A DNA stretch of 64,000 nucleotides from Cristatella mucedo (GCA_009760855.2 WPIO01000046.1:559501-623500); one strand, 5' to 3'. Positions 1-12,244 are shown, numbered from the stretch's first letter. The notes: generated by a model not told the origin, from the sequence alone. Numbers and translations: made by a program.

Positions 1-75
1 CATATAGACATGCTTCCCCTATGTACAGTGCCTAGAGAGAGATTCAGTTATCTGAGGGTGCTATAAAAATGTCTT
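1..75 (+). repeat. LINE A or SINE2 3'-tail fragment
   Basis: It contains GTGCCTAGAGAGAGATTCAG followed by TATCTGAGGGTGCTATAAAA, the characteristic 3'-terminal stem region of LINE A and SINE2. It is too short to tell which. Confidence 0.55.
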
Positions 76-159
76 ATTGGTTATTATTTGTACTCTCTGC
101 ACAATCTCTTATTTTTCGCCCAATTCCAGTAGCTAATGACGACCTATTACAATCGTGAC

Positions 160-266
160 AGGACAAAATGTCCCGACCCAAAATGTCCCGGACATAATGT
201 CCCTGACAAAATGTCCCAGGACAAAATGTCCCCATACAAAAATGTCCCAGACAAAATGTCCCCACA
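160..266. repeat. Left terminal inverted repeat of the MULE
   Basis: About seven spaced copies of an AAATGTCC-type unit. It pairs with 2150-2256 in inverted orientation. Confidence 0.85.
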
Positions 267-392
267 TGTGATATAAGATTAGTAATATTAATGTTATTTT
301 GAACAGATATTATTAAAAGCAAGAGGGAAATAAATATAAAAGAGTAGGAAGTTATATCCAGTTATTTGGAGACAGTCTCTTCTCATACAACA

Positions 393-1691
393 TCAATTCG
401 GAATTCGAAGGATTCTAGAAATGTCAGTAAGATACTGCATTCTGATACGGTTGTAGTAATCAGAAACCACGGTGAACAAGGCTTCATCTACTTGCTTGTA
501 TGTCTTGCGTTTTTTCTCTGTGGTTGTCCAAGTTCCAGTTGTCTGCGAAACAGTGCCATGCTGTGTTGTTCCATCTTGATTTTCTTTGATATGGCAATCG
601 CAGTTGGATGCGCAATTCCAACTGAGTTGTTGAACGCGGTCGCATTGGTTCCACAGCGTAAGTTCAAACCTTGGTGGAGTTCTTCTGTTTCGCCTTTTTT
701 CCCCGATAAAATTGTCCTCAAAGTAGTCCAGAATGACATCCATGTTACGATAATCATCATCACCTGTAAGCTCCTCAAAAGCTGCAATGACATCCGCAGT
801 AGGAACAAATGCAAGAGCCATTAGACGCTTTACCTTAGTCGCAAATTCAGGATCATTATTGTAAGTGGCTGCTAATCCATGCTGTTGCACTTGTCTCCAT
901 ATGCATTGCCCGAAATGAAGCATACAACCCACCATTTTTGCATTAGCGAACTTGTCTTTGAAGGCGTTGATAGCAGCCAGCTCGAAGTCCGTAACAATGG
1001 ATAAAGGTTGTCCAAGGTTCGACAGCGTCGTTATGTGATTGAGAAATCTACCATATGCTGCTTGAGAACGACCCGGCAGTAGAGCATATGCACATGGGAA
1101 TATGGAGTTGTTGTGGAATCCATGTAAGGTGCAAAGCTGATCAAAGCCTTCAGGTGTGACACGAAATGTTCCGTCAGCGAACCAATGCTGACACTGTTGC
1201 AGAAAATGTAGATCGTCATCCGCAGCAAAGATGAGCATGTCGTCATCTTCGATTCTTAAAAATAAGTTACCGTCTTGTGTCGTACGACATAATATATCAT
1301 CTCCATCTGCAATACGTCTGGTCTTCAAACGCTGTCTTCGGACATCACGTGATAAGGTCTCACGAGCAGGTAGAAGATGGGCGTCGTCAACAGGTACAGC
1401 CAGCAGAGCCCGTTGTACAATGCGTCTACGGGGTTCTTCGGTTTCCCGAGCCTGCCTCTTCATTTCGCTTCTTGCTTCTTCAACAGACGCTCTTACGTGG
1501 GTAACAGCATGACTATGCGTTCCAACTTCCTCAATAATTGCATTATTCAGAGTATGAATTCGCACCCCACAGTTTCGGTCCTCGCAACGCCAAATTTCTT
1601 TTCCATCTGCACCATTTCTGTGCTTCGGGAATAAGAATCCTCCGACTACAAGCTTCCTCATTCCCTTCTGTGACGTTATGAATTTCAGCAT
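393..1691 (-). pseudogene. FLYWCH zinc finger-MULE transposase, probably frame-damaged
   Basis: This 432-codon frame carries a FLYWCH zinc finger at residues 1-62 (W34, C36, C41, H59, H61) and a MULE transposase core at about 165-270. Visible core motifs are FADGTF with D173, TDFELAA with D235, and GCMLHFGQCIWR. The family cuts and pastes DNA with a DDE active site. After about residue 340 the frame loses resemblance to the family for roughly 55 codons, while the overlapping minus-strand frame (488-814) shows the expected NNSV...HPT...KKIKMEQ pattern. The first frame becomes family-like again near KKRKTYKQVDEALF. This suggests two compensating indels, so the present protein is probably inactive. 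The short frame 366-824 on the plus strand is an antisense shadow. Confidence 0.82.
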
Positions 1692-2149
1692 CTTCCTTAA
1701 TTATTTGTTTGTCTTTTATTAAACATTCTAATTACATTTACAGTTATATAAATACTAATCACCTCGAAATCTTGTAAATTATTTATTACACTGCACACCT
1801 ATCACCTACTATAACAAACCGTTTTTAGTATTATAACCTTCACTGTAACTTCCGCATATTTATACGTTTACAGTGAATCAGAAGCCATTCATTAGTAAAT
1901 ATAACTGTAAACTTTGATATCGTATCATTTAAGTTTGCTTGATTAATAAGACTATGGCACATGGCTTCATTTAAAGAGGCCTTTGATTAACTGCACATGT
2001 ATATGTCGAGACTGATGATCACAAGTAATCTCTCTTCAGTCTTCATTAAATATTAAAACTTTACATGCTACATTGTATCGGTGAAATATCGAAGCCTATT
2101 AGTTATAATATATTTAAAATAACATGAATATAATTAATTTATTGTATAA

Positions 2150-2256
2150 TGTGGTGACATTTTGTCCGGGACGTTTTTGTATGGGAACATTTTGTCCTGG
2201 GACATTTAGTCAGGGACATTATGTCCGGGACATTTCGTCTGGGGACATTTGGTCCT
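2150..2256. repeat. Right terminal inverted repeat of the MULE
   Basis: Reverse complement of the left terminus with scattered substitutions. It contains ACATTTTGTCC-type units in the same order and spacing. Confidence 0.85.
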
Positions 2257-3734
2257 AGTACCCAGATAAGCGATTGCCACAATGCTTCACTACCACCTAT
2301 AAGATATGAGCGAGACACGTGTACTCATCCACTTTATATATCTGTGATAATAATGTCACACTAGAAATATTCATAGCTGGATACATGAAAGCCAAATTTA
2401 AGCAAAATCCACCTAAAAAGAAATCAAATTCCAGAAAAAGCCAGACCAGTGCCATAACCGGTTCCGGGCTGATGTTTGTCTTACAATGGTCGGTTGCACT
2501 CGCGCCGATCATGGGGGGCACATGATTTAATTAGAGTACAGGACTAAGCGCCACTCATGCAAAAGGCTGAGGGCAATAATTCGGCTGCAGTAGTGACGCC
2601 TGCACTGTCCACGCGGCAATGGGGTGCACAGGTACAGGTATCTTGGAGAGATAAAACAAGCACGGCGAGCTAACCATGTCGAGGCGAGGTCACTGAAACA
2701 GGTGTGCGACGTCCGCGGACCTCTGCCCAAAGCTAAGCTTTTTTTTTATTTTTCAGCTCGCTCACTGGAGGAACTATTCCTCCAGGCGGGTGCCCTACCA
2801 CGCGCTGAAGCCGCCGCCGCCGCCTCGCCGCTGCATTTCGCTCGGCTCACTATTTGAGGCGTGGCTACTTTGAAGGCGCCCGAGCGGCTGAAACGGCCGT
2901 TGCCGTTTGAGAATTCGCCTCTTCAGTTCAGCTCTGCGAAACCGCAGGCCAACTCTATTCGCCGATGCAGGTTTTTGCAAGCAACACCTGTGAGGTCAAA
3001 ATGCATTACGAGCCGTTCCCATGACAGATCAGAGGGTCGATCACTCGCGCGGAGAGGTAGAACGTGCAACGCTAGCCACAATGCCCACTGAACATGCAAG
3101 ATCGACTTCTCACGTGGAGCGAGGTAAGTTCGGCGAACTAAAAAGTTCGGCCGCGGCGGCAGGGCATCAACGGCGGACAGCCGAAAATGGTGCAAATACG
3201 CCTCTCGTGTCCATCACGTGCTCACTATATAATTCAATAGGGACGCTAGCAGAACGAGGCAAGTGCTATTCGTTGCTGCTCCCGGTGTGAATTCACAGCT
3301 CCGAACTTGCTTCCGGCTGGTGACCTTTGGCGTGCGACCTTGCTCCGGCGACCTTGCGCTGACACTGCTCCGGTCTTGCCATTGCGTGCCATTGGTCCAG
3401 TGGACTGCCCGGTCATGCCGGTGCGCCAGGAAAATGCAACCAATTGTACGGTTCTAATTGGAAACTAATTCCCATCAGTAGCACCTGCTGCACGGTCGTC
3501 GGGCGCCCGCCAGGTCAAGGCCGATGGGCTCCCAGGCTTTCGTTGATTCAGTTCCACACGATCGAGGATGCAGGTCGAGAGTCCTGAATAGCGTGATCTG
3601 CACTAGTCTTGGCACAATGTCGCAAACGTGCATCAATCTAGTTTAGTGGTTGTATTCTTATATTTAACATGATTCCTGATTTTGGCGATGCTCCTTAAAA
3701 GAAAGTGAGCCCAGTTGACAGTGGTAGAAAATTG
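2257..3734. other. No gene recognised; CpG-rich stretch at about 2750-3450
   Basis: The first part is ordinary sequence. From about 2750 the DNA becomes GC- and CpG-rich, with a GCCGCCGCCGCC run near 2810 and a TATATAA at about 3224. That could be a promoter, but no conserved coding sequence is visible. Reading frames here are under 95 codons and overlap on both strands. Confidence 0.4.
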
Positions 3735-4330
3735 CTTATCTCGTGGCCGGCCATCCGCTTGCAATCAGATGGTGGGCAGAGTCACATGAATGACTCCAGA
3801 CTCCAGCTGAGCCAATCTTGAGAGTTTGGTCTTCCAACTTAAGGCTAACACTAAGTTTGTCCAAAGCTAGTAGTAGGTCATTGTTATCATCCTCGAGCGT
3901 GAGAATGTTTGTAGCCATCAAAACGCTAATTTTGTCGACGCAGGCAGCAGCTAGGAAACCAAGCGAATCGGATTAGGAGCAAAGGCAAGGAGCAAGGTCA
4001 ATGTCGAGGAGCAAGGTCAATGTCATCGGCGCGCTGGATGTCATCGGCGTAGAAGTGCCAGCCAAGATTGTGCTGCTTGGCGACACTATTCGCTGCCAGA
4101 GGGAGAGTACAGAAAGTGCAATTAGGACTTCCTAGCACCGATTCTCGAGGTATTCCATACACTTAAAGGACACCTGGATGACTGACAGCCATTCACATCT
4201 GTACTCTGTTATCTCTCACTGCGGCAGGACCTTGCCCAGTTCAGAGCTCTGCCAGTGATACCCAGGCATGTGAAGAGGAGCTGCAGAATTTTCCGGTTGT
4301 CAATATCGTGCTCGTTGATACAGATCAGGA
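3735..4330 (-). mobile_element. LINE A (L2-like) fragment, degraded
   Basis: The minus strand encodes ILTLEDDNNDLLLALDKLSV and LEDQTLKIGSA, matching the LINE A segment after the reverse-transcriptase active site. DNA at 4040-4110 and 4190-4260 aligns by eye with 39940-40020 and 40080-40160 of the better copy. It has frameshifts and stops. A small direct duplication (GAGCAAGGTCAATGTC) sits at about 3988-4025. Confidence 0.7.
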
Positions 4331-4379
4331 TCAGCGGAAATCATCAAAGTGGCTATGAAAGTCGCTGAATGAGAAGAGG

Positions 4380-4560
4380 TCAATGTACATTTGCAGCTGC
4401 GTGCATCAGCATACAAATATATCCTAACTTGCACTCGGCGATAACATTGGCAAGAGGGAGGGTGTTAATTAATTGTAAAAAACGAAGTAGATCTAAAACG
4501 AACTCGTAGGATACGCCGTACTTGCTTAATGACCATTGGCCGTTTAGCTCTGAATTCTCC
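4380..4560 (-). mobile_element. LINE A reverse-transcriptase fragment
   Basis: The minus-strand frame includes INTLPLANVIAECKLGY, corresponding to TLPLADVIAKHNL before the FYADD box of LINE A. It is a separate partial copy beside 3735-4330. Confidence 0.55.
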
Positions 4561-4612
4561 TGCCGACATGTGACCTCAGCCTGCGTGGCGAAGTACCTGT
4601 GATGCCCTAGAC

Positions 4613-4798
4613 CAGCGTCTGTCAACCTTCTCAATGCAGCGATCCTTTAATACAGCTTCTCATGTTGTGGCAACCCCCTTCGTAAAATTATAATGTGCGA
4701 AAAGTGGACATGCGTGTTTTCCGATGGTCTTAGGCGACCCCTGTGAAAGGGTCTGTCGATCCCCAAAGGGGTCGCGACCCACAGGTTGAGAACCACTG
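4613..4798. mobile_element. SPIN-like hAT miniature element (MITE), 186 bp
   Basis: The ends are inverted: CAGCGTCTGTCAACCTTCTC on the left, and on the right the complement of CAGTGGTTCTCAACCTGTGG. It is flanked by an 8-bp target duplication, CCCTAGAC (4605-4612) and CCCTAAAC (4799-4806), 7 of 8 identical, the size expected for hAT. Internal blocks CCTTTAATACAG, CTCATGTTGTGG, TTTTCCGATGGTCTTAGGCG and CCCCTGTGAAAGGGTC match my memory of the nonautonomous SPIN (Space Invader) consensus from tetrapods. No transposase is encoded. The match is recognised by eye, not by search. Confidence 0.85.
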
Positions 4799-4806
4799 CC
4801 CTAAAC

Positions 4807-5941
<1,135 letters not shown>

Positions 5942-6089
5942 CATTGTATTATATATACGTACAGCGTATATGATCCATTTGCGACGGATGCAAATTAGCA
6001 CGCGTCACAAACCTAATCTGGTGGGGCGAGAATTATGCCATGCACTCGACGGACTGTAAGTGCACCGTAAGACGGTTTAAGGTAAGACA

Positions 6090-7440
6090 GCCAGGAAGCA
6101 CGCGTGGTAGCGCCGGCGGTGCCCGGTGACGGTTGTCCGTGGGGGAAACTCGCAGGCGGAGCGCCTGGTTTGAGGCGCGTGACATCCTGCCTACAATTCA
6201 CTTTCGGCTTCTGTCGGCGTGGTCGCTTTATGGCTGGCCCGATACTGCGGTCGGTGACGACTCTGCGCAGCGTTCAGACGCAGCGTTCAGAGGCGGAAGC
6301 CGCGAGAGCCGCGCCGCAGCACGTCCGCGGGGCGCGGCGCGGCGACGTCGCAAGCATTCTAGGTGCATTTTTTCGCATACGACAGTTTCAAGTTCGCCCC
6401 GCCGTCGACGAGTAAAGGCGCTTGCTGTGAGCTCGCCCTCGTCGCGGCCGCGGGATCGCTGGGTTGGAGTTGGGCGGAGCTTGCCGTCGCTCGCCTGCGA
6501 CTCCTCGGAAGAGCGAGCCTTCGGCGCATGGCGGCTCTCTCGCAGCGCGACGCGCAGTCTCTCGCCGCCGCGAGCTCGTCGGTCGCGGCGGCGGCAGCGG
6601 CGGCACCGCGTCCGCTCACGAGCCCGCCGCTCGCGGCGGCTGTAACTAGCCGCTTATTAGCGGAGGCTGCGTCTCGCTCGATCGAGCGGCGCGCCCGCGA
6701 AGCGGCACCTGGCGTGAGTGTGTGCGCGCGCGCGCGCAGCAGGTTCGGAGGTGTGCGCTCGTTCGCTTAAAGCGCAGCCGCTAAAGCCTGGCCGTCGCCG
6801 CCGCCGCCGCCGAGCAAGCGACGACGCGTTGCGGCCGACCAGCGGTCGCCGCGTCGACGTGCACGTCGATGCCACTTCCGCATCGTTACGGCGCGGTAAT
6901 TTCGCGAAGCGTTCGCGCTCAAGCGTGTCGCTAGCGGGGGAGAAAATTGAGTTCGGAATGAGCAGCAGGTGCTAATTTTGCGCATCAATTAGTGGAGATT
7001 TTAATTATTCATCCCGCCTTGCTTCGATTGCAATGGCTCAGCGAGCATAGCCCGAGGGTGCACCCACGGTTCGATTCGCAGCGGGACAGCTTTCCGGCGA
7101 ATCGGCTTCGCCGGAAAGCTGTCCGAATCGGCTTCGCCGATTCGCCGGAAGCGCAAGCGACCCGAGCTGCGCCGCCTGCAGAGTCTCCGGCTGCTCGAGC
7201 ACCTGACGCGTCAGTGACGTCAGAACGATGGCGCGCTGTTACTAACGGTTTCGCGAGCGTGAATACTCTTGTGGCACCAACACGCGATCGGGCTGAACGG
7301 CTTCGACGCGCCTCCGTAGCTCCGGCCAAGGTCACGGCCCAGGTTACGGCCCAGGTCACGCCGAACAGGAATCGCTCGTGAAGCGCGCGTCGAGTCAGTC
7401 AGCCGGGGCGAGCGTCACGTTTCTCCTTGTGCTACGCCCA
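6090..7440. other. CpG-rich island, no recognised exon
   Basis: Dense CpG, alanine/arginine low-complexity frames on both strands (for example 6363-6770 and 6133-6645) and a GCGCGCGCGCGC run at about 6725. This looks like a promoter or first-exon CpG island, but I see no conserved domain or a convincing start-plus-donor pair. It contains the hairpin pair at 7084-7144. Confidence 0.45.
7084..7144. repeat. Two adjacent perfect hairpins
   Basis: Hairpin 1 pairs 7084-7101 with 7107-7124 (18 bp, 5-nt loop). Hairpin 2 pairs CGAATCGGC (7124-7132) with GCCGATTCG (7136-7144) around a TTC loop. The second also repeats the apex sequence of the first. Confidence 0.9.
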
Positions 7441-7466
7441 GAGCTTTTTGCTGCAATCGTGTGGCC

Positions 7467-8470
7467 TTAATAATAATAATAATACTATATTTTATAGCAC
7501 CCTCAGAAAATGTAGTCTCTTTCTAGGCACTTAACATATGCTGTCGAGGAGGAAGCATGATCGTATGGTTAACGAGCATAACAGAGTTAGGCGGGGCATG
7601 CACAGGGCGGGCATGCAAAGACGTTGAGTGGCAGCACGCATAAGCACCGATGAGGCAATTCTTAAGGACCTACCGAATGCTCTCATAAGGAGGTGCGTTT
7701 TAGCTTCTTTTTAATTATCATTAAGTCAGGGAATGTCGTAACGTCAGTCGGGAGTTCCAGGCTTTGTCAGCATAGGAGCTATAGTCACCGTCTACAAAGG
7801 ATTTAAGGTTCGGGCGAGGTGTAGGTAAACGATTTGACTCAGAAAAGCGGGTGGTGCGATGCCTGGTGGGGAGTAATTCTGATAGGTAGGCTGGAGCCAG
7901 AGAATGGAGGGACGTGAGAGTGAGTGACAGAATCTTGAAGCCAGTGCAGGTCGGCTTGAAGCGGTGTGATGTGGATATTGCAATGCTCACGACAGACAAG
8001 CCTAGCTGCAGAGCTGTGCACCAACTGTAAGCGCCTGATTGCACCGCCAGTAGACCAGCAAACTGCGAGTTGCAGAAGTCGAGACGGAATTTTAAAAATG
8101 CATTGACAAATTTGGATGTAGTATCCCAGTCTAAGCAAGCCCAAATTTCACCAATGTTATTTAGCTGAAAGTAGGCAGACTTGACTGTGGAGCTGATGTT
8201 GTCATAGGTGTCTCAGCATGGTAACTTTGGAAAAGGACACCTAAATTACGGGCTGACGCATCAGGAGATGTGCTGGCAGAGCCAATTTTGAGCGTTAGGT
8301 TTTCCGATTTCTGAATCACACTTGGTTTGCCCATAACTAGTAAGTTAGTTTTATCGTCGTTTAATTTGAGAAGCTTCGCTGTCACCAATGTGCGGATGTC
8401 AGCACTACATGACATGCAGCATGGGAGTTGAAAGAGGTGGTCGAGCTGGATGGCTGGGATGGATCAAAGC
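7467..8470 (-). mobile_element. LINE A (L2-like) copy, 3' half
   Basis: Read on the minus strand it ends in (ATT)n at 7467-7490. Frames at 7721-8144 and 8161-8415 give ADIRTLVTAKLLKLNDDKT, ARNLGVLFQS, AACWSTGGAIRRLQLVHSSA-type and CREHCNIHITPLQADLHWLQ segments of the L2-like ORF2 C-terminus. Frames are shifted and there are stops. It is truncated before the reverse-transcriptase active site. Confidence 0.8.
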
Positions 8471-8529
8471 ATAGTTACAACTGAGTTTCATATGCTTTGG
8501 CTTTGCCATCCACTAATCGGTTAGAGCCC

Positions 8530-9960
8530 TGGGGGGTCGCCTGGGCTCGAGCATTCAGAATGAAAGCTCGCTCGCTGTCAGGTGCTCGCGATGCGAAGCC
8601 CGGCGGCGGGTTTGACGCTTGGCCTCCTGGGAGGATGCTTTGACGTCCGCGGCCGTGGAAGACGACGCTCGGTTTTCTCATCGCCGCCGGCGCCGACGAT
8701 CGCGCACTGGCGTACCGTCGCGTCTCTGATTGCAAAGCGAGTCACGTGTCACGCGACAGAAGGAAGTCACGCGCGTCTCTGACTGCAACGCCACGAGCGG
8801 CAAGGCCGCGACGCACTCGCGGCGGCCCGCGCCTCGAGTCTCGGACTGCGTGCAGACGCGTTTCCGCTTCCGCCCGCGCTTCATCTGCTTCTCCTGAGGC
8901 CGCGCGTAACGAGTCGCGATTTCCTCAGGCGACCAAATGGCTAATGATCCATTTATAAACAGCCGCCGGCTTCGAACTGGCCCGAACGGATTCCTGCGCG
9001 CGCGCCCGCCAAACAGCCAAACCGCAGACAGAGGCGCGAGCAAATGCAATTTGCGCTGCCGCCGCTCAGCGGCCGCTCGACCGTGCGCTCAGCGCGCCGG
9101 CGCCGCTCGCCCGCGACCGAAACCCACTGCCGGGGGAGGGGGAGGGGCTCGAGCGCTCCCCTTAGTACCTCTACTGCCGCGTCACAGCCGGCTACAGCCG
9201 TGACGCGGCTGAATCCCCGAGTGCAAGAGAGCACGCTGGCCAGCTAGCGAGAGCGCAGTGGGTGGGCGAGCACCTGCCGCGGTTTGGAATTGCATTGCCC
9301 TCCGGCGGGAGCAGTTGGCCTGGCGCCGAGCGGTGCCAGGTTCGAGCGTTGCCTCTCCGCTCGAGACGCAGCGCTCTCGCCGCGCCAGCGCCGATGGAGC
9401 GAGCGGTCCCTCGGCGACCGAGGCCGCGGCCGACGGCCGCCGCCGCCGCTGAATTCCGCTGGCCACCAATCGCCCGCAGCCTCGTGAAAGCGAGCGGAAG
9501 CTTCGCGGTCGACGTGGGAAGTGGAAATAGAGGCCCTACCAGCAGCTCAGTAGCTGGCGGCCGTTACGTAACGAACGGCGATCTGGACGCTCCTGTGCGG
9601 CGGCGAGCGCCTTACTATCTCGGATGGGGTAGAGGGAACCGGTCTCGACGCCGGCGAGTGACGTTGGTCGGCGCTTTCCGGAGGCTAACCTGCGCTCGCC
9701 AGCGCGAGGTCGAGAAAGGCGGGAGTTTTTTTACGAGCGCTGATTGCAACGCCGCTGACACTTGAGCCTCGGGGCTGCGCGTGCGAATGCAACAAACGGC
9801 GCAGCGATCGCGCAATTGTCCACGGATGTTGGCAGTGTTTACGCAATAAATTGCGTAGTACCGCTGCAATTGTACGCAACAATAGCTCGGTCGGAGTTAG
9901 CGGTTGCATCCCAAAGCGCGTCTGACAGACACCTGAAACAAAACGGTTAAAGTCGTAAGT
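8530..9960. other. CpG-rich island, no recognised exon
   Basis: GC-rich DNA with many overlapping frames on both strands. The longest, 9262-9765 plus (167 codons), is Arg/Ala/Pro-rich with no domain I recognise. High GC lowers stop frequency, so open frames here are weak evidence. It could be a promoter or 5' UTR of a gene not otherwise visible. Confidence 0.4.
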
Positions 9961-10189
9961 GGCTTTAGCCGCGGCGCGTACGGCCGCGGGGATGAGGCGG
10001 GGCGCGTACGGCCGACCGCGGCATGCTCGGTGCAGAATTTTCGGCGCCGTCACCCTTACTCGTCGCCCTTACACAGAAGTAGTACCCGGCTGCAGGACCT
10101 GGCGTGGGCTTGACTGAGTACTAATTCGGCCATTTTGGTCAGCGGGCTGCAACGCGGATAATGATGAGCCGACGAGAGAGAGCAGAGCG

Positions 10190-10294
10190 GAATCAGAAAG
10201 AAAGCGAGAAAGAAGAAGAGAGAGTGCGAGAGAGAGTGAGAGAGAGAGAGAGAGAGCGAGAGAAGACAAGAGAAGAGAGAGAGAGAGAGAGAAA

Positions 10295-10333
<39 letters not shown>

Positions 10334-10346
10334 GAGTGAGTGAGTG
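10190..10346. repeat. (GA)n microsatellite, interrupted
   Basis: AG-rich purine tract with GAAA, GTGA and GCGA interruptions. Leu/Ser or Arg/Glu frames across it are artefacts. Confidence 0.95.
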
Positions 10347-10646
10347 TGAAAGAACGGTCCAAAGACGAATAAGGTAAAAAAACAGCACGATGCGATAGTA
10401 CGATATGACGCGATGCGACAGTACGATAATTATACGCCTGTAGCGCTGAAATTGAAGCAAAATCCATGCACAGTGAAGGAAACGAGATTGGGGTATAATC
10501 AATCGATAGCGATGACCAGAGTAGACTGCTGCTACAGCAAGGCGAGGCTTCGAAGCTGCACCGCGAGCGATGCGGATGAGATGCGGGATGAGATGCGAGC
10601 GATGCGGATGGAGAGAGAGGCGTGGGCGGAGAGACAGCGATCGAAA

Positions 10647-10649
10647 GAG

Positions 10650-10745
<96 letters not shown>
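10647..10745. repeat. (GA)n microsatellite
   Basis: Nearly pure GA repeat with one GC interruption at about 10671. Confidence 0.97.
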
Positions 10746-10746
<1 letters not shown>

Positions 10747-12244
10747 AGAGGCTGCGAATAAAAGCGCCCTCTGCGACCAGTGACGGCGCCCGGGGCTAGG
10801 CGTCCGAGCACATTAGCACCAGCGTGCGCTCTGTCAGTGATGCGCGCCGTCGTCACAAATGCACTGGCGGTCCATCGGCGCCAGTAAAGGGCGCCCAATG
10901 TCCAGAGTGAGTTGTTGTCAGAACAAAGAGGATGCCGGCGTGGCGTGGCAGAGTCAATAGCCGCCTCCGAGTCCCGGTGCGAGGCAACAAGCGACCCTTT
11001 GTGCACTGCGAGCATTGTCGTCGAGTTGACTTAGTGCGACCGAGCGTGATTTCAAAGGCTTCGGCAACGCTTATTATATCATCGCCCGCCTGCGCGCCGC
11101 ATGTTGACTCAACCTCACAATGCCATCGTAATTCCGCCTCTCGCGCAATGATATTAAACGAACTCAGACATTCTACCGTTGCTTTAATTAGTATTAATAG
11201 TTCCATTCTTGTTGCTAACAATATTGCACTATGGACGACTCGATCAAAGCAACTCTTACTAAATGAAAAACTGCGCTCGCTGCCCAGCAGCGCAGCGAGA
11301 GCCGCACCCGAGTAGAGCGAGCTGGGTGGCGGGCACCGATTGGAATCGCCGCGGGTCTGAGCGAGGCTGAGCGAAACTCGAGCTCGGACGCTGCGCCGGC
11401 GTCCTGCCGAGCGCTCGCTAAGTCTCGCGCGCTCCCAAGAAAGTCCTTCGCATCGAGCGAAATTCTTCGACCAGTTCCTTGTTTCATTCGCATATGCGTG
11501 CAGGTAGTTTAGTACTTTTGTCAAGCATCCGCAGATCGCTTCGCACTCACGAATCGCGCACCTGTCCGATTCACGTGCGCCACTTTTGCCCGTCAAACGA
11601 TCTTCGTCGCTTTTCCTAGGATTCTCGACAATTTTCAGTAGTAGCTTTTGGGGACGCGCGCAGTGGAAAATATTGCATAACGTCAAAGCATCTTTTACAC
11701 CGCCACACCTCGCACAACTAACTAGCTGAGTCGTTGGCTAATGCGGTGGCAGCAGCAGACTGGATCGTCTCTAAACAGCACTAAATAGCGCTAAATATCA
11801 GTTTGAGAGATTCCTTTAAAGCCGGTGACACCCGATCCACGTTCGCGCCACTCGGAGAGCTGAGTCACTCCCTGGGCGACGTCAGCGTGCGGGCCAGCTT
11901 TAAATCGGTCTCTCTGCGGCTGCCGAGAGCTAAAACAAGCTATCTCGCAAGCCACTGAAATATGCAGGCTCCACATAGCATCATGCAGGCGATAGATAGG
12001 CAGGCAGGCGCCTGCATGATGGGTACTTTCCTCCTCAATACGTCTAATGTGTAAGTGTGGCGCATTATATGCATGCATGCGTGCAGAGACATTCGTGCAC
12101 GAGCGCTCACGCACGTCTATTAACTGTTACATAAATACGCATTCTGATGGATACATCGTGAAATTGCAAATCCTAACCCTCAAATGGGTTCGGGCATCAC
12201 ATTTGGTGTAGCATGTGCACGCAGCCTGAGCGCTCCATTCCAAC
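10746..12244. other. CpG-rich flank and unassigned sequence; one 277-codon open frame
   Basis: The minus-strand frame 10853-11686 has 277 codons with no recognised domain. It overlaps plus-strand frame 10932-11315, and local GC is high, so I treat it as unproven. The region otherwise holds nothing I can name. A direct repeat of GCATGCAGGC-like words occurs near 11980-12020. Confidence 0.35.

Larger units (their letters stand above)
160..2256 (-). mobile_element. Mutator-like (MULE) DNA transposon with FLYWCH transposase
   Basis: The two ends are inverted repeats of about 107 bp (160-266 and 2150-2256) that align almost throughout. Each is an array of short units resembling GGACAAAATGTCCC, themselves near-palindromic (GGACA...TGTCC). 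Between them lies a minus-strand transposase reading frame. The flanking bases (AATCGTGAC left, AGTACCCAG right) do not give a clear 9-bp target duplication, so the exact edges or the age are uncertain. The rest of the element, 1700-2149, is AT-rich and noncoding. Confidence 0.85.

Noticed and set aside
160-266. Regularly spaced short repeats resembling a CRISPR-like array
   Set aside because: The units belong to inverted ends of a MULE, with a mirror copy at 2150-2256 and no spacers of constant size. This is animal DNA.
366-824. Plus-strand 152-codon open frame
   Set aside because: Antisense to the MULE transposase, with no family resemblance.
6363-6770. Alanine/serine-rich 135-codon frame in the CpG island
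   Set aside because: Compositional, with equally long frames on the other strand. No conserved motif or splice evidence.
10056-11015. Minus-strand 319-codon open frame
   Set aside because: Mostly Ser-Leu repeats from the GA microsatellites, with no unique domain.
10853-11686. 277-codon minus-strand frame
   Set aside because: GC-rich DNA with overlapping opposite-strand frames. I recognise no domain, so it is noted as unproven and not called a gene.
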